NCBI GenBank assembly: GCA_937931645.1
Contig: CALHAR010000002.1
Location: 1-64,000 of the forward strand
DNA from: an uncultured Alphaproteobacteria bacterium
GTDB taxonomy: Bacteria; Pseudomonadota; Alphaproteobacteria; Micavibrionales; Micavibrionaceae
DNA length: 64,000 nucleotides
Direction: 5' to 3'
Shown: positions 45,470 to 54,456 of the stretch, one piece after another
How positions within the stretch are numbered: position 1 is the stretch's first letter
How the letters are laid out: every line of letters starts with the position of its first letter
Made by a program: the position numbers and the translations under genes
Notes under the pieces: generated by a model
Told to the model about the DNA's origin: nothing
What the model saw: the letters and a program-made list of their open reading frames with translations, nothing else
Database searches by the model: none

Positions 45470-46003
45470 TTAACTAACCATTTCAAGGATTTTGTTTACA
45501 ACTTCTTCTATTGGTGCGGTAGAATCTATGACTGTTCCATTTTTGGGAAAGTTTCTTTTTGTTTCATGGAGTTGTGCGATAAGTTTCTTTTCTGCTTCTG
45601 TCCCGCCAAAATCAGTGGGGTCGCGGGCCACTCTTTCATCTAGTCGTTGATTGATAATTTCAATATCTTTGACTTCAAGGATGAAAACATCATCAAAAAG
45701 ATCTATAAATTGATGAGAATTCCGACTGCCACCACAAAAGAAAGAAACAGGTGTGCTGTGATCTTTAATAATGTTAGTAACTTTTCCTAAATCCCAAATG
45801 TAATGTTTCTGTCGCCAGACATTTTTTGACCATTCATTATCATGGTCAGGCTCTTTGATAATTTTACCTGTTTGGGGGTCTCCTATAAAGGCAAGTTCAC
45901 GATCTCCATGTATGACGTGATAACCTCGTTTTTGAAGTTCTTCTGCAACAGTGGTTTTTCCTGTGCCAGATCCACCTTCAATTAAATAGTTTTCAATTCC
46001 CAT
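45470..46003 (-). CDS. P-loop ATPase/kinase of the AAA-type nucleoside kinase group
   Basis: A 177-residue protein with Walker A GGSGTGKTT (~10-18) at the N-terminus and the layout of small nucleotide kinases: a central 'VSFFCGGSRNSHQFIDLFDDVFILEV' strand-turn (~86-111) and RLDERVARDP, a lid-like Arg motif. The substrate is unknown. It starts 12 bases after topA on the same strand, so it may be co-transcribed. A decayed copy of its 3' end lies about 245 bases downstream. Confidence 0.7.
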   Translation of the reverse strand: MGIENYLIEGGSGTGKTTVAEELQKRGYHVIHGDRELAFIGDPQTGKIIKEPDHDNEWSKNVWRQKHYIWDLGKVTNIIKDHSTPVSFFCGGSRNSHQFIDLFDDVFILEVKDIEIINQRLDERVARDPTDFGGTEAEKKLIAQLHETKRNFPKNGTVIDSTAPIEEVVNKILEMVS

Positions 46004-46015
46004 ATCGCGAGGTGT

Positions 46016-48583
46016 TTAAGACTTCTTAGTTGTTTTCTTAGCGCTTTTCTTCGTAGTCTTTTTCTTGGCGGCTTTCTTTTTCGTTGCCTTCTTTTTAGCA
46101 GGCGCTTTGCCTGCGGCTTTGGCGGCTTCACGTTCAGCTTTTTTAGCTTCCTTCGCGGCGTCGCGTTCTTTCTTTTGAGCAATTAAGTCAACGGCGCGGT
46201 TCATGCCAATGGTCATGACATCTTCATCTTTAGGGATGGAGGCAAACTTGCCGTCATGCATGACAAATGGTCCAAAGCGACCAATTCCTGCCTTCATTAT
46301 TTTCCCTGTTTCAGGATGTTCACCAATATCACGCGGCAGGGCAAGTAAGCCCACCGCCATATCCAACGTCACATCATCAATTGCTGTGCCAGCGGGCAAG
46401 CCCTGACGTTTTGGACGTTTAACGGGTGGTTTAGGGACTTTTTTAACGGGAATATCCTTGCCTTTTTCTTTGGCTTTTTCAACGCGCTTGGCATAGCGGG
46501 TTTCGTAAGCTTCGACTTTTTCGGCATAAGCGGCTTTTTCTTCGGCGGTTTCAGGCGGGGCATCAATCTGTACGTAAGGGCCATAAGGGCCACGGCGTAA
46601 TGATACCATTCGTCCATGTTCTGGGTGCATGCCAAGTTCTTTTGGTTCATTGGCGAGCTCTGCACCTTCGCCATCCGCACCTGATAATAAAGGACGTGTA
46701 AATTTACAGTCTGGATAATCGGAACAACCGATGAAGGCGCCAAATTTTCCAAGCTTTAATGATAGTTCTCCTTTTTTACAAGCGGGACATTCGCGCCGCG
46801 GGCTTCCATCTTCACGTTCAGGGAAGAAGTGCACGCCAAGTTCTTCATTAAGGTAATCAATGACTTCTGTAATAGTCAGCGGTTTGGCATCTTCGATGTT
46901 TTTGGTGAAATCAATCCAAAATTGACGAAGTGCCTCTTTCCACGGGGTATGACCCGCGGCGATGGCATCAAGTTCTTCTTCCAAATTCGCGGTGAAATCA
47001 TAATCCATGTAACGCGCAAAAAACTTCTTGAGGAAGGCGGTGACAAGGCGTCCGCGATCTTCAGGGACGAAGCGTTTACGATCCATAATCACATAGTTAC
47101 GGTCACGTAAAACTTGCAAAACCGACGCATAAGTAGAAGGACGACCAATGCCGAGCTCTTCCATGATTTTTACCAAAGAGGCCTCAGTATAGCGTGGCGG
47201 TGGCTGGGTGAAATGTTGGTTCTCACGGACTTCCATTAGTTTTATTTTATCGCCTTCGGCCATAGGAGGGAGAATGCGGTCTTTATCATCTGCCTCTTCT
47301 TCCGCATCTTCATCTTTTTCTATGATGTAGAGCGTTAAGAAACCATCAAAACCAATGACTGAACCATTGGCGCGGAGCACAACATCGTTGGTGCCGTCCG
47401 ATATGTCCACGGCAACCTGATCCATAATGGCATTTTCCATTTGTGACGCCATGGTACGTTTCCAAATCAGCTCATACAGACGCTTTGCGTCATAATCCAT
47501 GGAAATATCCTTGGGTAGTTTGGATAAATCTGTCGGGCGGATGGCTTCATGAGCCTCCTGCGCGTTTTTGGCTTTGGACTTATAAAGGCGTGGTGCATCG
47601 GGCAGATATTTATCGCCATAATTTTTCTTGATAATGTCACGGGCTTGTTTCACTGCATCGGCAGATAAAGTCGTGCCATCAGTTCTCATGTAAGTAATTA
47701 AACCTGCTTCATAAAGCTGTTGCGCATTACGCATGGTTTGAGAGGCAGACATACCAAGCTTGCGTGAGCCTTCCATTTGCATCGAGGATGTAATGAATGG
47801 CGCGTAGGGGCTGCGTTTTTTCTGTTTCTTCTCAATTTTGGCGATTTTTAAATCTTTAGATTTAATGCGCGTAGCGGCTTTGTTGGAATCAGCTTCGCTA
47901 CCAATATCAAGTTTACCGAGTTTATTACCTGATAAAGTCGTGAGGCGGGCGGTAAAGGGCGCGCCATCTTTTGAATGGAGCAAGCTTTCCAGTGACCAAT
48001 ATTCTTGCGGGTTAAAGGCTTCGATTTCGGCTTCACGTTCGCAAATCAAACGGAGCGCCACCGATTGTACACGCCCCGCAGAGCGCGATCCAGGGAGCTT
48101 GCGCCATAAGATAGGCGAGATGTTAAAGCCAACCAGATAGTCAAGCGCACGGCGTGCCATGTAGGCATCAATCAAATCTTGATCTAATTTACGCGCTTGG
48201 CCGAAGGCTTCTTGGACAGCAGTTTTTGTAATTTCGTTAAAGGCAACACGGTGAATGTTTTTGTTCTTAAGCAGTTTTGCGTCTTCTAAAATTTCATTGA
48301 TATGCCATGAAATTGCCTCTCCCTCACGGTCGGGGTCGGTTGCGAGCCAAACAGTGTCAGCAGCTTTGACAAGTTTTTTGATATCGGAAACATTCTTCTT
48401 GGCACGGTCACCGAGCTGCCACGTCATAGCAAAATCTTCGTCGGGCTTGACCGAGCCATCTTTATTGACCAAATCACGGACATGACCATAGGAGGCAATC
48501 ACGGCGTAATCAGAACCGAGATACTTATTAATGGTCTTCGCCTTTGCAGGGGACTCAACTATAACAACGTTTTGTGCGCACAT
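46016..48583 (-). CDS. topA: DNA topoisomerase I
   Basis: An 855-residue type IA topoisomerase that relaxes negative supercoils. The Toprim domain has VVIVESPAKAKTINKYLG and ATDPDREGEAISWH (acidic metal residues). Next come the SAGRVQSVALRLI region, the catalytic-Tyr motif ITYMRTDGT, and PPPRYTEASLVKIMEELGIGRPSTYA. A zinc-finger-like segment CPACKKGELSLKLGKFGAFIGC and repeated C-terminal topoisomerase modules (GPYGPYVQI, GRFGPFVMH) follow. The protein ends in a long Lys/Ala tail (~800-855), typical of alphaproteobacterial TopA. dprA precedes it by six bases. Confidence 0.97.
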   Translation of the reverse strand: MCAQNVVIVESPAKAKTINKYLGSDYAVIASYGHVRDLVNKDGSVKPDEDFAMTWQLGDRAKKNVSDIKKLVKAADTVWLATDPDREGEAISWHINEILEDAKLLKNKNIHRVAFNEITKTAVQEAFGQARKLDQDLIDAYMARRALDYLVGFNISPILWRKLPGSRSAGRVQSVALRLICEREAEIEAFNPQEYWSLESLLHSKDGAPFTARLTTLSGNKLGKLDIGSEADSNKAATRIKSKDLKIAKIEKKQKKRSPYAPFITSSMQMEGSRKLGMSASQTMRNAQQLYEAGLITYMRTDGTTLSADAVKQARDIIKKNYGDKYLPDAPRLYKSKAKNAQEAHEAIRPTDLSKLPKDISMDYDAKRLYELIWKRTMASQMENAIMDQVAVDISDGTNDVVLRANGSVIGFDGFLTLYIIEKDEDAEEEADDKDRILPPMAEGDKIKLMEVRENQHFTQPPPRYTEASLVKIMEELGIGRPSTYASVLQVLRDRNYVIMDRKRFVPEDRGRLVTAFLKKFFARYMDYDFTANLEEELDAIAAGHTPWKEALRQFWIDFTKNIEDAKPLTITEVIDYLNEELGVHFFPEREDGSPRRECPACKKGELSLKLGKFGAFIGCSDYPDCKFTRPLLSGADGEGAELANEPKELGMHPEHGRMVSLRRGPYGPYVQIDAPPETAEEKAAYAEKVEAYETRYAKRVEKAKEKGKDIPVKKVPKPPVKRPKRQGLPAGTAIDDVTLDMAVGLLALPRDIGEHPETGKIMKAGIGRFGPFVMHDGKFASIPKDEDVMTIGMNRAVDLIAQKKERDAAKEAKKAEREAAKAAGKAPAKKKATKKKAAKKKTTKKSAKKTTKKS

Positions 48584-48589
48584 ATTATT

Positions 48590-49735
48590 CTATTCATCTA
48601 TAAGGACAATTCGGTTACCGGGAAGGCGTTGTAATCGTCCTGCTAATTCCATTTCTAACAATGCCATTTGCATTGAAGGTATCGACAAATGACAGGTTCT
48701 AGCGAGTTCGTCAACACCCACTGGCATTTGTGATAAGTTTTGTAATAAGATATTACGTGTTTCTTCAATGTCTTTTTCATCTGCTTTATTATCGATTAAG
48801 CTTAAGTTTGGTACGGTTTGTGGGGCGTTGTCAAAGAGAGAGTTACCACCAAAATTTTCAATATTTTGTAAAATATCTTGAGTGCGAGTGATTAATGTTG
48901 CTCCATCTTGAATAAGTTTATTGGGACCTGCGGCGCGTGGATCGCCAGGATAACCAGGGATAGCATAGACGTCACGGCCTTGCTCCCCCGCCATGTGAGC
49001 CGTGATGAGTGAGCCTGATTTGATGGTAGCCTCTATAACAATAACGCCTGTAGAAAGCCCAGAGACAATACGGTTTCTCTTGGGAAATAGGCGAGCGGCA
49101 GGCTCCATACCAAGTGGGCTTTCGGCAATGACAAGCCCGCGCTGACAGATATCTTCGTATAATTTTTGATTTTCGCGGGGGTAAACGATATCTATACCAC
49201 CAGCAACAACGGCAATAGTTCCTGTATCAATAGCCCCTTCATGGGCGGCAGTATCAATGCCGCGGGCGAGGCCAGAAGCAATAATTTGACCTGACTGCCC
49301 CAGCTCTTTTGATAGTTTATAAGCGAATTTTTTACCATTGAGCGAGGCGTTTCTTGCGCCGACCATCGCAAGGCAAGGCGCGCGCGTTAGGGTGAGGTCA
49401 CCAATATAAGAAAGAATAGGCGGCGCACCATCTGTTGCGGCAAGGGAGAGTGGGTAAGTATCTTCGCCAGCGCAAACCATATCGCCACCTAGTTTTTTCA
49501 GGGCGGCATATTCTTTTTGGGCGGAGGCAAGTGTTGGCGCGATGAGTGGTTTTTTACGCCCGCCTTTTTTTGATAACTCTGGTAGTGCGTCTAGAGCGTT
49601 TTTGGCGGTGCCATAAATTTCAAGTAATTTGTAGAAGGTAATGGGACCAATATTTTCTGTACGTGATAAGCGAAGCCAATCTAACTTTTCTTCTATTAAA
49701 AAAGATATCTTTGGGTTGAGGGCTTGCTGCGTCAT
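48590..49735 (-). CDS. dprA: DNA-processing protein DprA
   Basis: A 381-residue protein that loads RecA on incoming single-stranded DNA during transformation. The central Rossmann-like domain has MVGARNASLNGKKFAYKLSKELG, SGLARGIDTAAHEGA, GGIDIVYPRENQKLYEDI and FPKRNRIVSGLS...GSLITAHMAGEQGRDVYAIPG. An N-terminal helical domain and a C-terminal winged-helix domain (~310-375) are present. It overlaps plsY by four bases. With the pilus-like locus 2 kb away this could support DNA uptake, but no comEC or comF is in the window. Confidence 0.95.
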   Translation of the reverse strand: MTQQALNPKISFLIEEKLDWLRLSRTENIGPITFYKLLEIYGTAKNALDALPELSKKGGRKKPLIAPTLASAQKEYAALKKLGGDMVCAGEDTYPLSLAATDGAPPILSYIGDLTLTRAPCLAMVGARNASLNGKKFAYKLSKELGQSGQIIASGLARGIDTAAHEGAIDTGTIAVVAGGIDIVYPRENQKLYEDICQRGLVIAESPLGMEPAARLFPKRNRIVSGLSTGVIVIEATIKSGSLITAHMAGEQGRDVYAIPGYPGDPRAAGPNKLIQDGATLITRTQDILQNIENFGGNSLFDNAPQTVPNLSLIDNKADEKDIEETRNILLQNLSQMPVGVDELARTCHLSIPSMQMALLEMELAGRLQRLPGNRIVLIDE

Positions 49736-50319
49736 TTCTTTTTGCCGATTCTAGGTTCTTCCCCAGCGAATAGACGTTTAATATTTTCACGATGTTTGAT
49801 GTAAATCAAAGCGGCAATGGCGGCGCAAAAAGCAGATAGGTTTGGATCGTCATATAGGTGATGTGAAATAATAGGTGTTAGGCCAACGGCCACTAAAGCC
49901 GCCAGTGATGATATGCGAAAAATAAGGGCTGTTATAAACCAAATACCGCAAGCGGCAAGCCCAACAGGCCAAACAAGAGCGAGAAGTGTACCGAGCGTTG
50001 TGGCAACACCTTTCCCACCTTTAAATTTTAACCAGACGGGGTAACAATGACCAATCAGAGCAAAAAAACCAGCGAGCATAGCAGGTGTAAAACCAAAAAT
50101 ATGATTGATAATCAGAACAGCAATAGCCCCCTTGCCGCTATCCAGGATAAGGGTGGCAAATGCCAATAGTTTATTGCCTGTACGTAAAACATTGGTTGCA
50201 CCAATGTTGCCTGACCCTATTGAGCGAACATCACCGAGACCAAAAATTTTACACAAGACAAGCCCAAAGGGAATGGAGCCTAAAAGGTACCCAGTGAGTA
50301 TGGCTATAATATATTCCAT
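49732..50319 (-). CDS. plsY: Acyl-phosphate glycerol-3-phosphate acyltransferase
   Basis: A 195-residue polytopic inner-membrane enzyme of phospholipid synthesis, transferring acyl groups from acyl-phosphate to glycerol 3-phosphate. Conserved motifs are LLGSIPFGLVLCKIFG, DVRSIGSGNIGATNVLRTGNK, GHCYPVWLKFKGGKGVATTLG and KHRENIKRLFAGEEPRIG. It overlaps pyrB by one base and dprA by four, a tightly packed operon. Confidence 0.96.
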   Translation of the reverse strand: MEYIIAILTGYLLGSIPFGLVLCKIFGLGDVRSIGSGNIGATNVLRTGNKLLAFATLILDSGKGAIAVLIINHIFGFTPAMLAGFFALIGHCYPVWLKFKGGKGVATTLGTLLALVWPVGLAACGIWFITALIFRISSLAALVAVGLTPIISHHLYDDPNLSAFCAAIAALIYIKHRENIKRLFAGEEPRIGKKK

Positions 50320-51269
50320 TATTTGTCCCTCACTAGAATATCCATGACCGCCATACGAGTGGCGATACCGCCCGTGACTTGTTTTAGGTATAAAAACTGT
50401 TCTGTATCATCGGCGAGGTCGTTAGAAATTTGAACATTGCGTAAGAAAGGTCCAGGGTCGAGTACGATAGCGGTGTCTTTTGCCAGTTTTAGTTTGTCTT
50501 TTGTTAGGCCGTAATCTTTGAAGTAAGATTCATCTTCTATTAGCACGCTTTTCATACGCTCTTTTTGTGGGCGAATAGTCATGACAACATCTGCGTTTTT
50601 GATGCCGTCTTCTAATGATTTAAACTTTTCAATTTTATCTGAAGGCAGTTTCTCAGGTATTAAAATTGGTGGTGCAATAATACGGACATTAACCCCCATC
50701 TTTGTCAGCAATTTCATATTAGAAGATGCAACACGTGAGTGTGCAATATCACCAATAATAGAAACAGTTAACCCTTCTATTTGCCCAAAGTGACGACGCA
50801 TGGCAAGCGCATCAAGTAACGCTTGTGTTGGGTGCTCGTTCCAACTGTCGCCAGCATTAATCACGGGGCAATCAACGAGAGTGGAAATAGTTTTTGGTGC
50901 GCCATATTCGCTATGACGAACAATGATGGCATCGGGGCACATGGCATTTAATGTAGTGATGGTGTCGTGAAAGCTTTCTCCTTTATTAAGAGAGCTGGTT
51001 TTAACATCCCAATGCACAACGTCTGCGCCAAGGCGTTTTGCGGCAATTTCAAAAGAGGTACGCGTACGCGTAGAATCTTCGAAAAATAACATGAGAATGA
51101 TTTTGCTTTTTAGCACATCGGATTGAAAATTTCCTTTGTCTAGGGCATCGGCATAGGTGTTAGCCAGATCAAGAATAAGGGTAATTTCATCTTTATTTAA
51201 CGCTTCGATACCAATCAAATGTTTGTTTTGAAAAGTACTGCGGTCAATTTTTTCGATATTTTGTGCCAT
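50319..51269 (-). CDS. pyrB: Aspartate carbamoyltransferase catalytic subunit
   Basis: A 316-residue enzyme of pyrimidine synthesis, starting at the ATG at 51269; an in-frame TTG at 51272 is not needed. Carbamoyl-phosphate site FFEDSTRTRTSFEIAAKRLG, catalytic-loop KGES, aspartate-site HPTQALLDALAM and the late DPGP(F)LRN are intact. In many alphaproteobacteria pyrC follows directly; here plsY does. It is the first gene of the pyrB-plsY-dprA-topA run. Confidence 0.97.
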   Translation of the reverse strand: MAQNIEKIDRSTFQNKHLIGIEALNKDEITLILDLANTYADALDKGNFQSDVLKSKIILMLFFEDSTRTRTSFEIAAKRLGADVVHWDVKTSSLNKGESFHDTITTLNAMCPDAIIVRHSEYGAPKTISTLVDCPVINAGDSWNEHPTQALLDALAMRRHFGQIEGLTVSIIGDIAHSRVASSNMKLLTKMGVNVRIIAPPILIPEKLPSDKIEKFKSLEDGIKNADVVMTIRPQKERMKSVLIEDESYFKDYGLTKDKLKLAKDTAIVLDPGPFLRNVQISNDLADDTEQFLYLKQVTGGIATRMAVMDILVRDK

Positions 51270-51314
51270 CAAAAACAGACTATAAGCGTGGTTTTGTTAT
51301 ATAAGCAAGAATTT

Positions 51315-51839
51315 TTACGGTAGTAGGTCATAAATGATTGCCATCACGTGCCCTTGATAGAGCCAACCGCCAACTAAAACGATACCTATGGCAAAGCCGG
51401 GGCCAGCGGGAATGATGAGGCGGCGAATGTTAAGGGGGTTGCCTGTTTTTATTTTTATAATAACGGCATATATAAGGCCGTGTATAAGGCCAGCGAACGC
51501 GCCTAAGGTCATCGCCATTAAAACACCTTCATAGCCAAGCCATAGGCCGCCTGCGCCCAGTAGCTTTACATCACCAAGACCGAGTGAATCTTGCCCATAA
51601 TATTTATTACCTGCAGCGCGAATGACGTAGAGGATAAGGAAGCCAAGACTACCACCAAGAATTATCCCCTGTGGATCAAGGTAATAAAAATTGGTTGTGA
51701 AATGAAAAAGGGGCGCTAATAAAGCAAAAGGTGCGACGTAAATATTGGGGAGCAAGAAAGTCTTCAAATCTATTACGGATAATATCATCAGTAACAGGAC
51801 TCCCCCTAATAAACATAACAATGATACAAGATCTAACAT
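51315..51839 (-). CDS. Prepilin peptidase (type IV leader peptidase, short form)
   Basis: A 174-residue membrane aspartic protease of the A24 family with about six helices. Catalytic Asp motifs are VIDLKTFLLPN (~22-32) and GLGDVKLLGAGGLWLGYEG (~95-113). The N-terminal methyltransferase domain of PilD is missing, as in TadV/CpaA- and PilU-type short enzymes. It is divergent from the pilus-like operon and the obvious candidate to process its pilin-like proteins. The start codon lacks a good ribosome site. Confidence 0.9.
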   Translation of the reverse strand: MLDLVSLLCLLGGVLLLMILSVIDLKTFLLPNIYVAPFALLAPLFHFTTNFYYLDPQGIILGGSLGFLILYVIRAAGNKYYGQDSLGLGDVKLLGAGGLWLGYEGVLMAMTLGAFAGLIHGLIYAVIIKIKTGNPLNIRRLIIPAGPGFAIGIVLVGGWLYQGHVMAIIYDLLP

Positions 51840-51875
51840 GGTGGTCTTTTTGCTCTATAATGTGGTGGGGACATA

Positions 51876-51904
51876 ATTAACACATCATTGCGCGTTAATA
51901 TAAT
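51876..51904 (+). promoter_or_regulatory. Predicted promoter with overlapping inverted repeat, pilus-like operon
   Basis: TTAACA at 51877-51882 and a consensus TATAAT at 51899-51904 with a 16-base spacer. An imperfect inverted repeat ATTAACAC-atcattgc-GCGTTAAT (51876-51899, seven of eight pairs) covers the -35 box and spacer. Transcription would start near 51911, about 55 bases before the response regulator. The repeat is placed where a repressor could block the promoter, and it lies between the divergent peptidase and the operon. Confidence 0.55.
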
Positions 51905-51965
51905 GTGCTCTATTCTTTATAAACTGATTCTTAATAAAAAAATGAAATTTTAACGAACGGCAGAT

Positions 51966-52355
51966 ATGTCAGATAAACCAACAATACTTGTCGTCGAAGA
52001 TAATGATTTTGTAAGAATGCAGATTGTACGTTATTTGATTGATGCAGAATATGATGTGCGTGAAGCTATTGATGGATCTGAAGCGATTGAGAGTATAAAA
52101 ACAGACGAAGTTGATCTTGCTATTGTTGATGTAAGGATGGAGCCTGTGGATGGATTTGACTTTATTCGGGCATTGCGTGGTATGGATGTTCAAATTCCAG
52201 TTATTCTTGTTACGGGTGATCATTCGCCTGATGTTCTTGAAAAATGTGCCGAATGGGATATAGGGGCTGTTATGATAAAGCCAATACAAAAAGAGCGTTT
52301 AGTGACTGCTGTTTCTCGATCTCTGGGAATGGCAAAAAGAAAGGCCGAAGTGTGA
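51966..52355 (+). CDS. Single-domain response regulator, first gene of the pilus-like operon
   Basis: A 129-residue receiver with no output domain. VEDND acidic residues (~10-14), phospho-Asp at about D55 in LAIVDVRMEP, Thr in LVTGD and Lys at about K105 in VMIKPIQ are present. The secretin gene begins inside its stop codon (GTGTGA overlap), so it is co-translated with the pilus genes and probably regulates or switches the machine by protein contact, as PilG/PilH or CheY-like proteins do. The partner kinase could be the hybrid kinase at the other end of the locus; inferred only. Confidence 0.9.
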   Translation: MSDKPTILVVEDNDFVRMQIVRYLIDAEYDVREAIDGSEAIESIKTDEVDLAIVDVRMEPVDGFDFIRALRGMDVQIPVILVTGDHSPDVLEKCAEWDIGAVMIKPIQKERLVTAVSRSLGMAKRKAEV

Positions 52356-54337
52356 ATCTAAAGTTTATATCATTAATCGTAGCACTTGGTGTAATGAGCG
52401 GCACGTTGTTAGGATGTGCTGAAGTTAGTGTGCCAGAGGCAAGAAACGTTAATATTCCAACACCTGTCTCTCCCGATAATAGGAGGGAGGCCGTTAATGA
52501 ACGCCCCGATAGTGTTATGTATCTTCCTTTAGGTGAAGATGTTCTTCTTCCTGCGCGGATGGTTGGTCAAGAATTACCGGCAGAAGTGGTTGGGCCGTTT
52601 GAGTTACGGTCAGAAACTTTGGCGGGTGCGTTACAGCTCATTTTAGCAGATTATGATGTTTCTATAGCCTTTGAAACGGATGTGGGACTTACTAGACAAG
52701 TGACTGTGGCCAACCTTAAGGGGCCGTTAGATGAGGTTGTTAAACGTGTTTGTTCCTTGGCGGATTTATATTGTTCGTATGAGGGGGGTACGGTTATTGT
52801 TAAGGATACGCAAACCTTTACTGTTTCTTTACCGCCTTTGGGGGATGTTGATGGTGGGCAAGAATTCATTGATGATGTTATAGCTGGGTTAACGGCAGTC
52901 ATTGGTGATAATGGATCTACACCTGTTTCTGATCCAACAACGCGTACGATTATTTATTCTGCTTCTCAGCGAACGTCACAACTCGCAGAAAATTACTTTC
53001 AACGGTTGCGCGCCAACACAGCAATGATTGTGTTTGAGACTTATATTTGGGAGGTTTCGTTAAACGCCGGCAACTCTACGGGGATTGACTGGGATCAGGT
53101 TGAGTCTTTTGGTAAGTTTAATACGAGTATTGGGTTGAGTGGGTCTGTTGGTGCAGATTTTACAAACCCTGTTAGTATAGGGTTGCCAACAACACAAACT
53201 ATAGGGGCTACACCAACGCAGCTTTTGGAGTTTCTTTCGCAATTTGGGGCTGTTAAAACGATATCGCAACCGCAAATTACGGTGTTGTCGGGGGCGTCAG
53301 CAGAGCTTCGTGTGGCAGATACTGAAAACTTTGTGTCTGAGGTGACTTCAACGGTTAGTGGTGACAACACGACAACGTCTGTTAGTACGGATTCTGTAGA
53401 TAGTGGGTTTACTCTAACTATTGGTAGCTCGTGGGATAAGTCTACTGTTTATGCTAATGTAGATATTAATCTGACTAATGTTGATCAGATTGAAGATTTT
53501 GCTTTTGATACAGATAGTGGTGGTGGTCAAACGACAATCCAATTACCGCAAACATCTGAAAGGGAATTGTCGACTCAAATTCGAGTGCGCCCTGGGGATT
53601 CTGTTTTGATTGCAGGTCTGGTACGTGAAAGTGATAACTTTAGTTCGCGTGGTCCTGGTTTTATGCGCCCAGTTTTTGCTGATAGCCGTACATCGCAAAC
53701 GGATAATTTAGAGTTGGTTGTTCTGTTACGCCCGCGCGTTATTGTTTATACCGCGTCTGATGACCCTAACTATCTAAGATTTGTGGGTAATAAGGCGGAG
53801 AGTTTGTTGCAATCATCAGCTCTAAGAAGGAAACAGGTAACAACACCAGTAACAACGACCGTGACTGTACCGCCTGTTGCTAGAAAAGCGCCTTTATCTG
53901 TTGTTGAACCTGAAGCTTTGGCGCCCGTGGTGGCGATTGATACTGCGCCAACTTACGAGAATACTGTTGATGTGACGCGCAACGTTGTGTCTCAGCACCA
54001 ACCAGTAAATAGACCTGCAAGGATTTACGACAATGTAAGTTCTGAATACTCGCAAGACTATCTTCCTTCTCAGGCTTCAGGGTATGTGCCAGGGTATGTC
54101 TCTGGTCAGAGTTCTTTGAGTTATCAGGCTCGCCAAAATATTCCTTCAACCTCGGTTGATGGTTATCAAGCCCAGATTCCAAGTCCTTTACCAGTTGCTC
54201 CTCCTCCGGTCCCTGTTCTACCTGCCTCTGGTAATGTATACTCAACGAATAGTGCTCCCTTATCTGCGGACATATATAATGGAGCGAAACCTTTAAATGT
54301 GTATGAAATATATGAACAAGGTCAAAATAATCAATAA
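52352..54337 (+). CDS. Secretin lipoprotein of a type IVb-like pilus/secretion system (PilN-like)
   Basis: The start is GTG at 52352, overlapping the response regulator stop by four bases. It gives a 661-residue lipoprotein (FISLIVALGVMSGTLLGCAE, acylated Cys about C22). A longer frame to 52244 is only an extension inside the upstream gene. An STN/N0-like domain occupies ~80-165 and the secretin gate domain ~223-466, with VKTISQPQITVLSGASAELRVAD, TSERELSTQIRVRPGDSVLIAGLVRE and LELVVLLRPRVIVYT. The last ~190 residues are a disordered Pro/Ser/Val/Tyr-rich extension. Type IVb secretins (PilN, BfpB) are such lipoproteins. It forms the outer-membrane pore. Confidence 0.9.
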   Translation: MNLKFISLIVALGVMSGTLLGCAEVSVPEARNVNIPTPVSPDNRREAVNERPDSVMYLPLGEDVLLPARMVGQELPAEVVGPFELRSETLAGALQLILADYDVSIAFETDVGLTRQVTVANLKGPLDEVVKRVCSLADLYCSYEGGTVIVKDTQTFTVSLPPLGDVDGGQEFIDDVIAGLTAVIGDNGSTPVSDPTTRTIIYSASQRTSQLAENYFQRLRANTAMIVFETYIWEVSLNAGNSTGIDWDQVESFGKFNTSIGLSGSVGADFTNPVSIGLPTTQTIGATPTQLLEFLSQFGAVKTISQPQITVLSGASAELRVADTENFVSEVTSTVSGDNTTTSVSTDSVDSGFTLTIGSSWDKSTVYANVDINLTNVDQIEDFAFDTDSGGGQTTIQLPQTSERELSTQIRVRPGDSVLIAGLVRESDNFSSRGPGFMRPVFADSRTSQTDNLELVVLLRPRVIVYTASDDPNYLRFVGNKAESLLQSSALRRKQVTTPVTTTVTVPPVARKAPLSVVEPEALAPVVAIDTAPTYENTVDVTRNVVSQHQPVNRPARIYDNVSSEYSQDYLPSQASGYVPGYVSGQSSLSYQARQNIPSTSVDGYQAQIPSPLPVAPPPVPVLPASGNVYSTNSAPLSADIYNGAKPLNVYEIYEQGQNNQ

Positions 54338-54396
54338 TTTACCGTAATTTACTAATTCTTCGATGTTATTCTCAATATCCAAAAACGTCTTTTTTG

Positions 54397-54405
54397 TGTT
54401 ATACT
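54397..54405 (+). promoter_or_regulatory. Possible extended -10 promoter inside the pilus-like operon
   Basis: TGTTATACT (TGn plus TATACT) lies in the 119-base gap after the secretin gene, the largest gap in this operon. No -35 box is evident. It could give separate transcription of the following genes. Confidence 0.3.
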
Positions 54406-54456
54406 AAAATATGATAATTGTAATTATGTCAGAAAGATGCTCCTGCTTTGATATAC

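Noticed and set aside
45407-45643. 78-residue plus-strand frame
   Set aside because: Mostly antisense to the 3' end of the intact P-loop kinase; its resemblance to the frame at 44971-45267 only reflects the duplicated kinase end.
51876-51899. CtrA-type site (TTAA-N7-TTAA) at the pilus-like promoter
   Set aside because: Two TTAA elements are present but spaced 14 bases apart, not seven, so it does not fit the CtrA consensus.
52244-52351. Longer N-terminus of the secretin
   Set aside because: It lies in the coding region of the response regulator in another frame, and the GTG at 52352 gives a proper lipoprotein signal.
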